Assembly (NCBI GenBank): GCA_015075365.1 | Contig: JABTUN010000005.1 | Span: 62,001 to 126,000, forward strand | Direction: 5' to 3' | DNA length: 64,000 nucleotides | DNA from: Verrucomicrobiaceae bacterium | GTDB taxonomy: Bacteria > Verrucomicrobiota > Verrucomicrobiia > Verrucomicrobiales > Verrucomicrobiaceae | Shown here: positions 8,017 to 16,387 of the stretch, one piece after another | Layout: every line of letters starts with the position of its first letter | Position numbering within the stretch: the first letter of the stretch is position 1 | Notes under the pieces: generated by a model | Seen by the model: the letters and a program-made list of their open reading frames with translations, nothing else | Database searches by the model: none | What the model was told of the DNA's origin: nothing | Position numbers and translations under genes: made by a program

Positions 8017-9828
8017 ATGGCATCCCTGATCCATGGCCTCGATCCCGCCGCCTTGTTCGCGCTCGACGCGGGAGAGCCGGCGCTGACCGAATGGGAGCCG
8101 CCATCGCTCGACGAAGCCGCGAAACTCTTCCCGCAGTGGAAAGTGATCCGGCTGCTGGGCCGCGGCGGGATGGGGGCGGTGTATGAGATGCATCAGCCGG
8201 AGCTGGACCGCACGGTGGCGGTGAAACTGCTGCCGATGGAGGCGAGCCGTGATGAGCATCTCGTGGAGCGCTTTCGCCGCGAGGCTCGCGCGCTGGCGAA
8301 ACTGCGGCATCCGGGCATCGTGGCCTTGTATGAGTCCGGCGTCACGCCCGCGGGCCATTTGTATTTTGTCATGGAGCATGTGAACGGCAGTCCGCTGAGC
8401 CAGTGGATCGCCGAAGGCCGCCTCCATGTGCCGAAGGTCATCGACATCGTGCGACAGGTGTGCGAGGCGCTGGCCTTCGCGCACGCGCAGGGCGTGATCC
8501 ACCGCGACATCAAGCCCTCGAACATCCTGCTCGATGCTCAGGGACACGTGAAGGTGGCCGACTTCGGGCTTGCCCGGCTTGACCAGGCCGAAACGACCAC
8601 CGGAGTAATCAGCATGTCCCGGACCGGGCAGTTCATGGGCACGCCGGCCTATGCCGCGCCGGAGCAGGTCAAGGATGCCGCGCATGTCGATCATCGCGCG
8701 GACATCTACGCTCTCGGCGTGCTGCTGTATGAAATGCTCACGGGTGATCTGCCGCGCGGCGTCTTCCAGCCACCTTCACGCAAATCCGGCAGTGATGCAC
8801 ATCTCGACGATGTGGTTCGACGCGCGATGCAGGAACGCCCTGAAGATCGTTATCAGGCCGCCGCCGAACTGCAGCGGGACATTTCAAGCTCACCGGCAAA
8901 GCAGGGCGGCAGACTGTTGGTTCTGGCCATGCTCGTAGCCATCGTGATTTTCCCTGTGTTAATCGCCTTGGGGGCTTTTGAAAGCTGGAAGGAAGCAGCG
9001 AAAGGAACAGATGAACCTTCGACGCCCCAAACACAGCCCACCACTTCAAATCATTCCATCACTCCAGCCCCTCCCGCTCCCGAACCACCCACACGAACTC
9101 CGAAGCCCCCGGCGCCCGTGGTGCCTGTCTTGAAGCCCTCCTCCACGATTCATGTGTGGTCCATCGAACCGGTTTCACCCGGCCTCATGCCGCCAACGAC
9201 GCTCACCCAGCAGCCGTGGCAGGACGCCGTGCTCACCCGCACGGGCGGCGCGGTGTTGCATCCGGATGGAAGCATCTCGTTGTGGGATGAAAGCCAGCCA
9301 AACGGCTTTCAAAAACGCGATTCGCACGCCACCGCCATCGCCAGCAGCGGCCACGATGTTTTCATGCTCGACTCCAAGGGCGGTCTCGTGCGCTTGAGAG
9401 ACGAGAATCTGCTGGCCGAGGGCTTGAAGGCCATTTTTAGCTTTCCACACGCCGGCAGCCTGCCTGCGCTGACCACGGCGGATGAGCTGGTCATGCTGGA
9501 TCCGATGCGTGGCACGCGGGAATCGCTGCCAAAGCCTCCCGGAGCGATTTTCAGGCTCACCCAGCTCGACAATGGCAAGCTGGGGTGCCTGCTCCAAAGC
9601 GGCGAGCTGCTCGTTCTCCAGGACAATACCTGGGGCAAACCTCCCGGGAGCGCCCCGCAGCGCGCCGTGGATCTCCAGGCAGGTGACGGATTCACCCTCC
9701 TCGTCGAAGAAAACGGCCGCTGCACGCTTTCGGGCCCGAAGGTGCCGGAGAGCCCCCAGCGCTTCCGCCTGCCTGAACATGCCAGGAATGTCCGCGCGGG
9801 GCCGCAAGGGCGGCTGGTGGCATGGTGA
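8017..9828 (+). CDS. Hanks-type Ser/Thr protein kinase with C-terminal propeller-like domain
   Basis: Membrane-bound protein kinase of 603 aa. The kinase domain (about residues 40-290) has the glycine loop LGRGGMGAVY, Lys K70 in VAVKLL, the catalytic loop HRDIKPSN (D164) and DFG in VADFGLARL, so it should be active. A transmembrane helix follows at about 305-325 (LLVLAMLVAIVIFPVLIAL), then a Pro/Thr-rich linker. The C-terminal 230 residues carry weak repeats (VLHPDGSISLWDE, VFMLDSKGGLVRLRDE, LVMLDPMRG) suggesting an RCC1- or propeller-like sensor outside the membrane. The gene converges on a PP2C phosphatase gene, and the two stop codons abut (TGATCA). Confidence 0.92.
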   Translation: MASLIHGLDPAALFALDAGEPALTEWEPPSLDEAAKLFPQWKVIRLLGRGGMGAVYEMHQPELDRTVAVKLLPMEASRDEHLVERFRREARALAKLRHPGIVALYESGVTPAGHLYFVMEHVNGSPLSQWIAEGRLHVPKVIDIVRQVCEALAFAHAQGVIHRDIKPSNILLDAQGHVKVADFGLARLDQAETTTGVISMSRTGQFMGTPAYAAPEQVKDAAHVDHRADIYALGVLLYEMLTGDLPRGVFQPPSRKSGSDAHLDDVVRRAMQERPEDRYQAAAELQRDISSSPAKQGGRLLVLAMLVAIVIFPVLIALGAFESWKEAAKGTDEPSTPQTQPTTSNHSITPAPPAPEPPTRTPKPPAPVVPVLKPSSTIHVWSIEPVSPGLMPPTTLTQQPWQDAVLTRTGGAVLHPDGSISLWDESQPNGFQKRDSHATAIASSGHDVFMLDSKGGLVRLRDENLLAEGLKAIFSFPHAGSLPALTTADELVMLDPMRGTRESLPKPPGAIFRLTQLDNGKLGCLLQSGELLVLQDNTWGKPPGSAPQRAVDLQAGDGFTLLVEENGRCTLSGPKVPESPQRFRLPEHARNVRAGPQGRLVAW

Positions 9829-10647
9829 TCACAGCAGCCCGACGACCACGGCGCTGGCGTTGTCCTTGCCGGACTCGCTCACCGCGTGCAGCACGAAGTC
9901 ACCGGCCTCGTTTCCCGTCGCCAGCATGTCCTCCAGCGCGTGATCCCAGATGCCGTCGATGACGCCATCCGTGCAGAAGAGAAAGCGGTCGCCGCTTTCG
10001 CAGCCCACGGAGCCGACCTGCGGGTCGAGGTACTGGTTCCCCGCGCCAAGGGCCTGGCTGAGGATGCTTTTGCGGGGATGGTTGCGTGCCTCGCGCTCGT
10101 TGATGCGCCCCTGGCGGCGCAGCCACCCCACATGGGAGTGGTCGTCGGTGAGCTGCTTGAGCTTTCCGCCCTTGGGCAGCCAGTAGATGCGGCTGTCACC
10201 CACATGCACAAAATGCATCCAGCCGGGGGTGAACCAGCCCAGGCTCAGCGTGGCACCCATGCCGCGGCATTCCTCATAATATTGGCCCAGTCTGCCGAGC
10301 TCCTGATGAATGCGGTGGGCCAGTTCGGCCAGCACATCTCCCTGGCCCGCCGTGATGTGCTGCGCGGCCTGCTTGAAGCTCCTCGGCAGCAGGTGGGTGA
10401 TCTTTTCCGCCGCGATCTTGCTGGCAAACTCCCCGGACTTCGCGCCGCCCATGCCGTCGCTCACGGCAAAGACAAAGTCTCCCGTCTCGAGCGTGCTTTC
10501 GCCGGTCTTGCCGAGGTAGCGCACCTCCCGCGCGTCGAAATTGAGCGCCAGGAAGGTGTCCTCGTTGTTGGAGCGCACGCGGCCGGGATGCGTCATGCCG
10601 GACCAGCGGACGTGGTGGGGTGGTTGGGGCGGGTTGGGGTCGCTCAT
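9829..10647 (-). CDS. PP2C-family protein phosphatase
   Basis: Metal-dependent Ser/Thr phosphatase of 272 aa, cytosolic. The PP2C motifs are complete: VRSNNEDTF, VSDGMGGAKSGE, HVGDSRIY, FCTDGVIDG and the final GKDNASAVVV, with the Asp residues that bind the two metals. It is translationally coupled (4-bp overlap) to the small kinase-fold gene upstream and converges on the Ser/Thr kinase gene with no intergenic base. This suggests it may reverse that kinase's phosphorylations, though coupling to the small upstream protein is structurally closer. Confidence 0.93.
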   Translation of the reverse strand: MSDPNPPQPPHHVRWSGMTHPGRVRSNNEDTFLALNFDAREVRYLGKTGESTLETGDFVFAVSDGMGGAKSGEFASKIAAEKITHLLPRSFKQAAQHITAGQGDVLAELAHRIHQELGRLGQYYEECRGMGATLSLGWFTPGWMHFVHVGDSRIYWLPKGGKLKQLTDDHSHVGWLRRQGRINEREARNHPRKSILSQALGAGNQYLDPQVGSVGCESGDRFLFCTDGVIDGIWDHALEDMLATGNEAGDFVLHAVSESGKDNASAVVVGLL

Positions 10648-11045
10648 GAAGCGGGTTTCGCGGGCGGCGGGTCGAGAATGGTCGCCAGCTCAAAGTCGAT
10701 GATGCAGAATCGTCCGTCGCTGTGCCGGTAGGTGACATTGCGCGTGTAGGGATCGTCGTGGCGCACGCCGAACTCGTTTTCCAGCGTGCCGAAGAGCTCC
10801 TTGAGCTTGGCATCACTGACATGCTCCACGCGCTGGCCGCAGTTCGTGGTGATGAGGTAGAGCTGGTCCTCATGGGCCTCCAGCACGCGGGGCACATAGT
10901 CGCAGCCGCGCTCCTCCAGCACCTTCAGCACGCGCACCTCGTTGGCAAAGCGCCCGGCGGCGTTGTGGCCGCGGAAATGCTTGTGCACGCGGCCGTCATA
11001 GCCGATGCGGACGAGGGCGCGCGGGGTGTTTTTCGCTTCATGCAT
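10644..11045 (-). CDS. Minimal kinase-fold protein (APH/protein kinase-like), partner of PP2C
   Basis: Protein of 133 aa that looks like a stripped-down kinase fold. An N-lobe-like stretch (ALVRIGYDGRVHKHFRG, FANEVRVLKVLEERG) is followed by RHDDPYTRNV, which matches the catalytic-loop pattern H-x-D-x4-N of aminoglycoside phosphotransferases, and IIDFELATIL, matching the DFG/IDFE metal site. It is about half the length of a complete kinase. Its stop overlaps the start of the PP2C gene (ATGA), so the two are co-translated. It may be a kinase, a pseudokinase or an adaptor for the phosphatase; the sequence cannot decide. Confidence 0.7.
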   Translation of the reverse strand: MHEAKNTPRALVRIGYDGRVHKHFRGHNAAGRFANEVRVLKVLEERGCDYVPRVLEAHEDQLYLITTNCGQRVEHVSDAKLKELFGTLENEFGVRHDDPYTRNVTYRHSDGRFCIIDFELATILDPPPAKPAS

Positions 11046-11147
11046 TGCAGGACACTCCGTGGCGGCGCACCGGGTGCAAGCTCCATGCTCGAATCCGGGC
11101 GGAAAACACGGCGGAAGGCCACAGTCCTTGAAAATTTACCTCGCTTC

Positions 11148-11163
11148 TGGCACGCGCCTTGCT
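11148..11163 (+). promoter_or_regulatory. Sigma-54 (RpoN) -24/-12 promoter of glutamine synthetase
   Basis: The sequence TGGCACGCGCCTTGCT fits the sigma-54 consensus TGGCACG-N4-TTGCW at every fixed position, with GG (11149-11150) and GC (11161-11162) 12 bp apart. The expected start of transcription is near 11174, leaving a leader of about 60 nt before the glutamine synthetase ATG. Sigma-54 control of nitrogen assimilation genes through NtrC-like activators is well established in other bacteria; the activator is not in this window. Confidence 0.85.
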
Positions 11164-11233
11164 TTGTAATGCGCTGCCTCCGGCAGGGGCTCGTCGCCCC
11201 CGCCCGGCAACAACACAAGTCCAACACTCAACC

Positions 11234-12250
11234 ATGGCCAAATACAAACTCGAATACCTCTGGCTGGACGGCTACGAGCCCGTCCGTAACATCCGCAGCA
11301 AGACGCAGATCAAAGAATACGCCAGCTTCCCGAAGCTGGAGGAGCTCCCCAACTGGGGCTTTGACGGCTCATCCACCCAGCAGGCGCCCGGCGGCTCCTC
11401 CGACTGCGTGCTGAAGCCCGTGGCCGTGTATCCGGACAGCACCCGCAAAAACGGCGTGCTCGTGATGTGCGAAGTGTACAATGCCGACGGCACCCCCCAC
11501 GCCTCGAACGACCGCGCCACCATCGTGGACGATCCGGACACCTGGTTCGGCTTCGAGCAGGAATACTTCCTCTACCAGGACGGCCGCCCGCTCGGCTTCC
11601 CGGAAAACGGCTATCCCGCCCCGCAGGGCCCCTACTACACCGGCGTCGGCTACAAGAACGTCGGTGACATCGCCCGCCAGATCGTCGAGGAGCACCTCGA
11701 TCTCTGCCTGGATGCCGGCATCAACCACGAAGGCATCAATGCCGAGGTGGCCAAGGGCCAGTGGGAATTCCAGATCTTCGGCAAGGGCTCCAAGAAGGCC
11801 GCTGACGATGTGTGGGTGGCCCGCTACATCCTCATGCGCCTTTGCGAGAAGTACTGCGTGGATGTGGAGTGGCACTGCAAGCCCCTCGGCGCCACCGACT
11901 GGAACGGCTCCGGCATGCACAGCAACTTCTCCACGAAGTACATGCGCGAGGTTGGCGGCAAGGAATACTTCCTGGCCCTCATGGCCGCGTTTGAGAAATA
12001 CCGCGAGGAGCACATCGCCGTCTATGGTCCGGACAACCACATGCGCCTCACCGGCCTGCATGAAACCCAGAGCATCGACAAGTTCTCCTGGGGTCTGGCT
12101 GACCGTGGCGCCTCCGTCCGCGTGCCGCACAGCTTCGTGAACAACGGCTACAAGGGTTATCTGGAAGACCGCCGCCCGAACTCCCAGGGCAACCCCTACC
12201 AGATCGCCTCCCGCATCCTCAAGACGATCGCCACCGTGCCGACGAAGTAA
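11234..12250 (+). CDS. glnII: Type II glutamine synthetase
   Basis: ATP-dependent synthesis of glutamine from glutamate and ammonium in the cytosol. At 338 aa it is the short, eukaryote-like GSII form, not the 450-470 aa GSI. Signature elements are YLWLDG near the N terminus, GFDGSSTQQAPGGSSD, the catalytic FGFEQEYFLY, QWEFQIF, DNHMRLTGLHET and the C-terminal ASVRVPHS and YLEDRRPNSQGNPY. GSII lacks the adenylylation loop of GSI, so control is expected at transcription. That fits the consensus sigma-54 promoter upstream and the strong terminator downstream, which make this a single-gene unit. The ATG at 11234 begins the conserved MAKYKLEYLW; no clear Shine-Dalgarno is seen. Confidence 0.95.
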   Translation: MAKYKLEYLWLDGYEPVRNIRSKTQIKEYASFPKLEELPNWGFDGSSTQQAPGGSSDCVLKPVAVYPDSTRKNGVLVMCEVYNADGTPHASNDRATIVDDPDTWFGFEQEYFLYQDGRPLGFPENGYPAPQGPYYTGVGYKNVGDIARQIVEEHLDLCLDAGINHEGINAEVAKGQWEFQIFGKGSKKAADDVWVARYILMRLCEKYCVDVEWHCKPLGATDWNGSGMHSNFSTKYMREVGGKEYFLALMAAFEKYREEHIAVYGPDNHMRLTGLHETQSIDKFSWGLADRGASVRVPHSFVNNGYKGYLEDRRPNSQGNPYQIASRILKTIATVPTK

Positions 12251-12278
12251 TTCGCCGCGCGCCATTCCATCCCACCGA

Positions 12279-12307
12279 CGCCGCCTGGAGACAGGCGGCG
12301 TTTTTTT
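12279..12307 (+). terminator. Rho-independent terminator of glutamine synthetase
   Basis: A perfect 8-bp stem (CGCCGCCT with AGGCGGCG) with a 6-nt loop, followed by seven T residues, 28 bp after the glutamine synthetase stop. Confidence 0.93.
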
Positions 12308-12368
12308 GCGCCCCGCGCCGGAGGAATCCGGCAAGGCACGCCGCCCTCCCGCCGTTCGTTCCGCCCGC

Positions 12369-13244
12369 ATGATCCGCCTCGCCTTCCTCTCCGCCGCCTT
12401 CGCCCTTGCCACCACCACCGCCGTCTTGGCCGCCCCACAGGACGACCAGTACCTCCTGGGTCCCGACTCCCAGGTCCAGCAAGGCGTGCCGCAGGGCAAG
12501 GTGACGCAGATGCCGCCATGGACCAGCTCCAAGATCTATCCCGGCACGACACGCGACTGGTGGATCTACGTCCCCGCGCAGTACAAGCCCCAATCCCCTG
12601 CCAATGTGATGGTGTTTTGCGATGGCGGCGGCTTTGTAAAGCCTGACGGCCAGTTCCGCGTGCCCGTGGTCTTTGACAATCTCATCGCCAAAGGAGAGAT
12701 GCCCGTGACCATCGGCATCTTCATCAATCCCGGCGTCTTTCCCACCTCCAACCCCAAGGACAAGCCGCGCAGCAACCGCAGCTTTGAATACGACTCCCTC
12801 GGTGACCTGCACGCCCGCTTCCTGATCGAGGAAATCCTCCCGGAGGTGGCCAAAACCTACCAGATCACCAGCGACCCCGAGGGCCGCGCCATCTGCGGCA
12901 ACAGCAGCGGCGGCATCTGCGCCTTCACCGTGGCCTGGGAGCGGCCGGACGCCTTCCGCAAGGTCGTCAGCCACATCGGCAGCTTCACCAACATCCGCGG
13001 CGGCCATGTGTACCCCGCCCTGATCCGCAAGACGGAGAAAAAACCCCTCAAGGTCTTCCTCCAGGAGGGCAAAAACGATCTGGACAACCAGTTCGGCAAC
13101 TGGCCGCTCGCCAACCTCGACATGGCCGCCGCGCTCAAGTTCGCCGGCTACGACCACCAGCTCGTCATGGGCGAAGGCACCCACAACGGCAAACACGGCG
13201 GCGCCATCCTCCCGGACACGCTCCGCTGGTTGTGGAAGAAATAG
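12369..13244 (+). CDS. Secreted esterase (enterochelin esterase/esterase D-like alpha/beta hydrolase)
   Basis: Predicted secreted ester hydrolase of 291 aa. A signal peptide (MIRLAFLSAAFALATTTAVLA) precedes the alpha/beta hydrolase fold of the putative esterase family (PF00756). The oxyanion region is VMVFCDGGGF, the nucleophile elbow is GNSSGGICA, and a C-terminal His lies in GTHNGKHGG. RSFEYDSLGDLHARFLIEEILP is a family hallmark. The ATG at 12369 is chosen because it opens the signal peptide; the frame extends upstream into the terminator. In this phylum such proteins occur with polysaccharide or siderophore breakdown; the substrate is open. Confidence 0.88.
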   Translation: MIRLAFLSAAFALATTTAVLAAPQDDQYLLGPDSQVQQGVPQGKVTQMPPWTSSKIYPGTTRDWWIYVPAQYKPQSPANVMVFCDGGGFVKPDGQFRVPVVFDNLIAKGEMPVTIGIFINPGVFPTSNPKDKPRSNRSFEYDSLGDLHARFLIEEILPEVAKTYQITSDPEGRAICGNSSGGICAFTVAWERPDAFRKVVSHIGSFTNIRGGHVYPALIRKTEKKPLKVFLQEGKNDLDNQFGNWPLANLDMAAALKFAGYDHQLVMGEGTHNGKHGGAILPDTLRWLWKK

Positions 13245-13321
13245 GCCATCCCGCCCGGCCCCGCAGCCTGCCGCCCTCCCGGCTTGACCCCCGCACGCGC
13301 CCGCCGCACACTGCGCCCGCC

Positions 13322-14077
13322 TTGAAACTCCTCCCGCTCCATCACGCCCATGACATCGAGCAAGTGCTCATGCGCTGGCGGCTCCTGGCGGCGGACACCG
13401 GCATGGCGGAAACCGTGCTCGACCACGCCGTGGACCAGCCCGTGCTGGCCTATGCCACCACCGCCGCCGAGGACGGAGCGCCCGCCATCTATCTCTCCAC
13501 CGGCGTGCATGGGGACGAGGCCGGCTCCGTCTGGGGCCTCCTGGCCTGGGCGGAAAAGAACCGCCGCCAGCTCCGCCGCGGCGCCTTTCTCATCCTCCCG
13601 CTGCTCAATCCCATCGGTCTCCGCCTCAACACGCGCGCCGATCACCGCGGGCTCGACATCAACCGCCGCTTTCACCTCGCCGAGGACCCCCTCAGCCGCG
13701 CCTGGCAGCGCTGGATCGCCGGCCGCCCCATGCGCGCCGGGCTCTGCCTGCATGAGGATTACGACGCGCAGGGCTGCTATGTGTACGAGCTGGGCCGCCA
13801 GCGCCGGAACGTCGGCCACGCCATCCTCGCCCGCTGCACAAAGCGCATCGGCATGGATCCACGCCGCTGGATTGACGGCCAGCGCGCCCGTGACGGCCTC
13901 ATCCGCCGCAAAAAAATGCCCACGCACCTCCCCGGCATGCCGGAGGCCATTGAGCTCCACCTGCGCGGCTGCCCCTGCACCCTCACCTTTGAAACACCGT
14001 CCGAATTCGCCCTCGATGACCGCGCCGCCACCCAGGCCGCCTTCATCCAGGCCGCCCTGGAGGTCTTCCAGCCATGA
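13322..14077 (+). CDS. M14-family (succinylglutamate desuccinylase/carboxypeptidase-like) metallohydrolase
   Basis: Zinc hydrolase of about 251 aa. STGVHGDEAGS holds the H-x-x-E zinc motif and LCLHEDY the likely third ligand. LILPLLNPIGLRLNTRADHRGLDINRRF is the typical substrate-binding stretch of the M14 family. A C-terminal FETPSEF places the candidate catalytic Glu. The start is uncertain: a TTG at 13322 opens at the first conserved sequence (LKLLPLHHAHD), while an ATG at 13232 would overlap the esterase gene and add a Pro/Arg-rich tail with no conservation. The stop overlaps the start of the next gene (ATGA), so the two are coupled. Confidence 0.8.
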   Translation: MKLLPLHHAHDIEQVLMRWRLLAADTGMAETVLDHAVDQPVLAYATTAAEDGAPAIYLSTGVHGDEAGSVWGLLAWAEKNRRQLRRGAFLILPLLNPIGLRLNTRADHRGLDINRRFHLAEDPLSRAWQRWIAGRPMRAGLCLHEDYDAQGCYVYELGRQRRNVGHAILARCTKRIGMDPRRWIDGQRARDGLIRRKKMPTHLPGMPEAIELHLRGCPCTLTFETPSEFALDDRAATQAAFIQAALEVFQP

Positions 14078-15021
14078 GGGCGGTCCTGCTCATCGCCTGC
14101 GGCCTGCTCACCGCCTGCGCCACCACCTCCCAGACCCAGCGGGCGGTGCTCTGCGCCACCGACTGGACCAGCCATGACGGGAAATCCATGCCCTGGCGCT
14201 CCTGGAGCGTGCCCGCCGGGCAAAAGCCGCGCGGCGTCGTCATCGCCGTCCACGGGCTCAGCGGCGCGGCCTCCGACTTCTGGCCGCTCGGGGAGCACCT
14301 CGCCACGCAGGGCTACTCCGTCTATGCCTACGAGCTGCGCGGGCAGGGGCACGACCCCGTGCAGGAGGAGCGCGGCGACATCGAAAGCGCCGCCGTCTGG
14401 CAGCAGGACCTCGCCACCTTTCACAAGATCATCAAGCGCCGCCATCCGCGCACCCCCGTCTATTGGTATGGGGAAAGCCTCGGCAGCCTCATCACCCTGC
14501 ACACCGCCGCCCGGCTGCGCTGGGGAGATCCGGACGCGCTCATCCTCGCCACACCCATCGCCGGGCTGCGCATGGCCGTCGGCGGGTTCCAGCGCTGGCT
14601 GCTGGAGGCCGTGGCCGCCGTCTCCCCGCGCACGCGCTACTCCCTGGGGCAGCTCGCCGGTGTGGATGAGTCCAGCATCCAGGTCACCTCCACCACCACC
14701 CACGGCGGCCAGATGGCCCGCACCCCGCACCACGTCAGCGCCTTCTCCCTCCGCCTGCTCACCGCCGTCGGCGGCATGATGGATGCCAGCGCCCGCGCCG
14801 CCGCCCGGCTGAAGATGCCCGTCCTCTTTCTCGCCTCCCCGCGTGACATCCTCTCCTCCGCCGACCAGATCCAGCGCCTCTTCGGCCAGGTGCGCAGCGG
14901 CGACAAAAAACTCCTCTGGTACACCCGCAGCCACCACCTCCTCCTCCACGACGTCCAGCGAAACGAGGTCGTCCACGATGTCGCCACCTGGCTGCGCGGC
15001 CTGGAGCGGCAACACCCCTGA
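14074..15021 (+). CDS. Alpha/beta hydrolase lipoprotein (monoacylglycerol lipase/S33-like)
   Basis: Hydrolase of 315 aa with a lipoprotein signal (lipobox LTAC, Cys at residue 16), so it is probably membrane-anchored in the periplasm. The fold follows the Hydrolase_4/monoacylglycerol lipase pattern: VIAVHGLSGAASDF, YELRGQGHD, the nucleophile elbow WYGESLGS, and a C-terminal catalytic His candidate in TRSHHLLLHDV. It overlaps the M14 gene by 4 bp and is the last gene of this hydrolase cluster before the gene-poor accessory border. Substrate unknown. Confidence 0.88.
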   Translation: MRAVLLIACGLLTACATTSQTQRAVLCATDWTSHDGKSMPWRSWSVPAGQKPRGVVIAVHGLSGAASDFWPLGEHLATQGYSVYAYELRGQGHDPVQEERGDIESAAVWQQDLATFHKIIKRRHPRTPVYWYGESLGSLITLHTAARLRWGDPDALILATPIAGLRMAVGGFQRWLLEAVAAVSPRTRYSLGQLAGVDESSIQVTSTTTHGGQMARTPHHVSAFSLRLLTAVGGMMDASARAAARLKMPVLFLASPRDILSSADQIQRLFGQVRSGDKKLLWYTRSHHLLLHDVQRNEVVHDVATWLRGLERQHP

Positions 15022-15022
15022 A

Positions 15023-15166
15023 CAGACGTGTGCGGGCACGGCACTGTAGATCGGGGCAGCCGAAGAGAGAAGATAGAGGAGAGAAGGCAGCCGGTCAGAG
15101 GTCAGATGTCAGACGTCAGACGTCAGAGGTCAGACGTGTGCGGGCATGGCACTGTAGATCGGGGCA
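15023..15166 (+). repeat. Pair of 36-bp direct repeats with GTCAGA-type tract between them
   Basis: The 36 bp at 15023-15058 recur at 15131-15166 with one C/T difference (each begins CAGACGTGTGCGGGCA). Between them, 15094-15135 is a tract of GTCAGAGGTCAGA-like units. The same units, as their complement, occur at 27085-27113 and 27179-27208, so this is dispersed intergenic repeat material. Confidence 0.85.
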
Positions 15167-15285
15167 TCGACCCGGTCCGCCGTTGAACGTTGCCCCTGGC
15201 TTGGCCGAAAGAGAGAAAAAAGGACGAAAAAGGGCGGAGAGCGGAGGGCGGAGGGGCTGAAGTGAGAAGTGAGACGTGAGAGGTC

Positions 15286-15318
15286 GGTAGGGACGCGCTG
15301 CGCCGCGTCCGACGAGAC
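15286..15318 (+). repeat. Left copy of a perfect 33-bp inverted repeat bracketing the accessory region
   Basis: These 33 bp (starting GGTAGGGACGCGCTG) are the exact reverse complement of 27214-27246. Similar purine-rich sequence extends left to about 15185 and matches, less exactly, the complement of 27247-27305. The copies lie on either side of the helicase/methyltransferase cluster. Confidence 0.9.
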
Positions 15319-15334
15319 TTGGCAGCAGGCCGTT

Positions 15335-15532
15335 TCAGGTTTCAGGTTCCAAGTGCGTGTCGATGAGGTTGTCCGCCACGCCGTTGTCCTCCTCCGCCTG
15401 GCTGAGCGTCAGGGCGGCGGCGTAGCCGGGCAGTTTGGTGGCAAAGTGGGTGTGCCACTCCGGTTGGTCTCCCAAGAGTTCTTGGGTAGCAGGGTTGTCG
15501 TTTATGTTGGGTTGGTGTGTTTCTTCGTGTTC
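15335..15532 (-). pseudogene. Fragment of a small helical-protein gene
   Basis: The minus-strand frame from 15532 to a TGA at 15335-15337 reads as a coherent peptide containing NINDNPATQELLGDQPEW, HFATKLPGYAAALTLS and GVADNLIDTHLE. This has the look of the N-terminal part of a family of about 200-residue helical proteins found in many copies in Bacteroidetes and Verrucomicrobia (pattern W-x2-NF-x-K-L-P-x-Y-A-x2-L-G-L). It has no start codon, is preceded by a stop, and ends early inside repeat sequence, so it is a remnant. The family link is from memory of the pattern and unverified. Confidence 0.55.
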
Positions 15533-15740
15533 TCAAACGCAGGGACGCGGCCGCTGCGGACGGCCTTCGCATCATCGGACGACGCATCGCCCGCTGTTCA
15601 GGCGCCATCAGCGGGCGCCCTCCGCGCGCGGCGGCGTGGAGCCTGTGCCGCCGCACCTCGAAACGCCGTAACCGTATGCGTCTCCATGGGGGATGCCCGT
15701 GATACGGCGCGAGTTGCGACCGTACACAGCGCGAAGTTGC

Positions 15741-16100
15741 CGTGATGCGGCGTGGCGAGATGATGCGGCGTCAGCGGGGTGATGCGCCGTCGGCAGATGA
15801 TGCGCGTCAACGGGGATGATGCGCCGTCGGCAGGATGATGCGCCGTTGGCGAGATGACGCGCCGTTGGCGAGATGACGCGCGGTGGCTGAGATGACGCGC
15901 CGTTGGCAGATGACGCGCCGTTGGCTTCGAGATGACGCGCCGTTGGCGGGGATGACGCGCCGTTGGCAGGATGATACGCCGTCGGCGAGGTTGATGCGGC
16001 GTCGGCAGTGCGCCGCCGGCTTGAGATGATGCGGCGTCAGCTTGAGGTGATGCGCCGTTGGCTTGAGATGATGCGGCGTCAGCTTGAGGTGATGCGGCGC
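15741..16100. repeat. Imperfect tandem array of about 20-bp units (minisatellite)
   Basis: About 17-18 degenerate units with consensus close to GATGAYGCGCCGTTGGC plus 2-5 variable bases run without a break. Some units read GCGGCGTCAGC in place of GCGCCGTTGGC. No unique spacers separate them, so this is not a CRISPR array. Sequences just outside (15725-15757 and 16112-16146) resemble each other, as if the array grew between two copies of one segment. Confidence 0.85.
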
Positions 16101-16139
16101 GGAAATGTTTTCATGCAGCGCGAGGCTGCCGTGATGCGG

Positions 16140-16387
16140 CGCGGCACCTCGTAGGGGATGCCGGCCCTGCGGGACAGCGTGGCGATGTCCGGGGTGTGCC
16201 GCCAGCACTCCCGCACCAGCACCCAGCGCAGGAGCGCCACCATCTCATTCTCCGTGTACGGCCGCCGCGCCGGGCGGCGCACCCGGCTGAAGGCCGGCAG
16301 CCCAGGTCCGCGCGGACTCGGTTGGTGCCTCGCATGCATGGTCGGAGCCGCGAAGGCTCCAAATAGCATTACCAAAAAGGCGTCCAA
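16140..16387 (-). pseudogene. Possible gene remnant next to the tandem array
   Basis: A minus-strand frame here contains RRPYTENEMVALLRWVLVRE and DIATLSRRAGIPYEVPRR, which look like natural helical protein sequence. It then runs into the tandem repeats, where the translation becomes low-complexity. I do not recognise a family. The upstream part overlaps a short hairpin (GGAGCC-GCGAA-GGCTCC at 16344-16360) of the kind found in dispersed intergenic elements. It could be spurious. Confidence 0.3.

Noticed and set aside
13232..13321. Upstream ATG of the M14-like gene
   Set aside because: It overlaps the esterase gene and adds a Pro/Arg-rich stretch with no conserved residue.
15741..16100. Tandem array as a CRISPR
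   Set aside because: Units follow each other with only 2-5 variable bases, are degenerate, and no cas gene is near.
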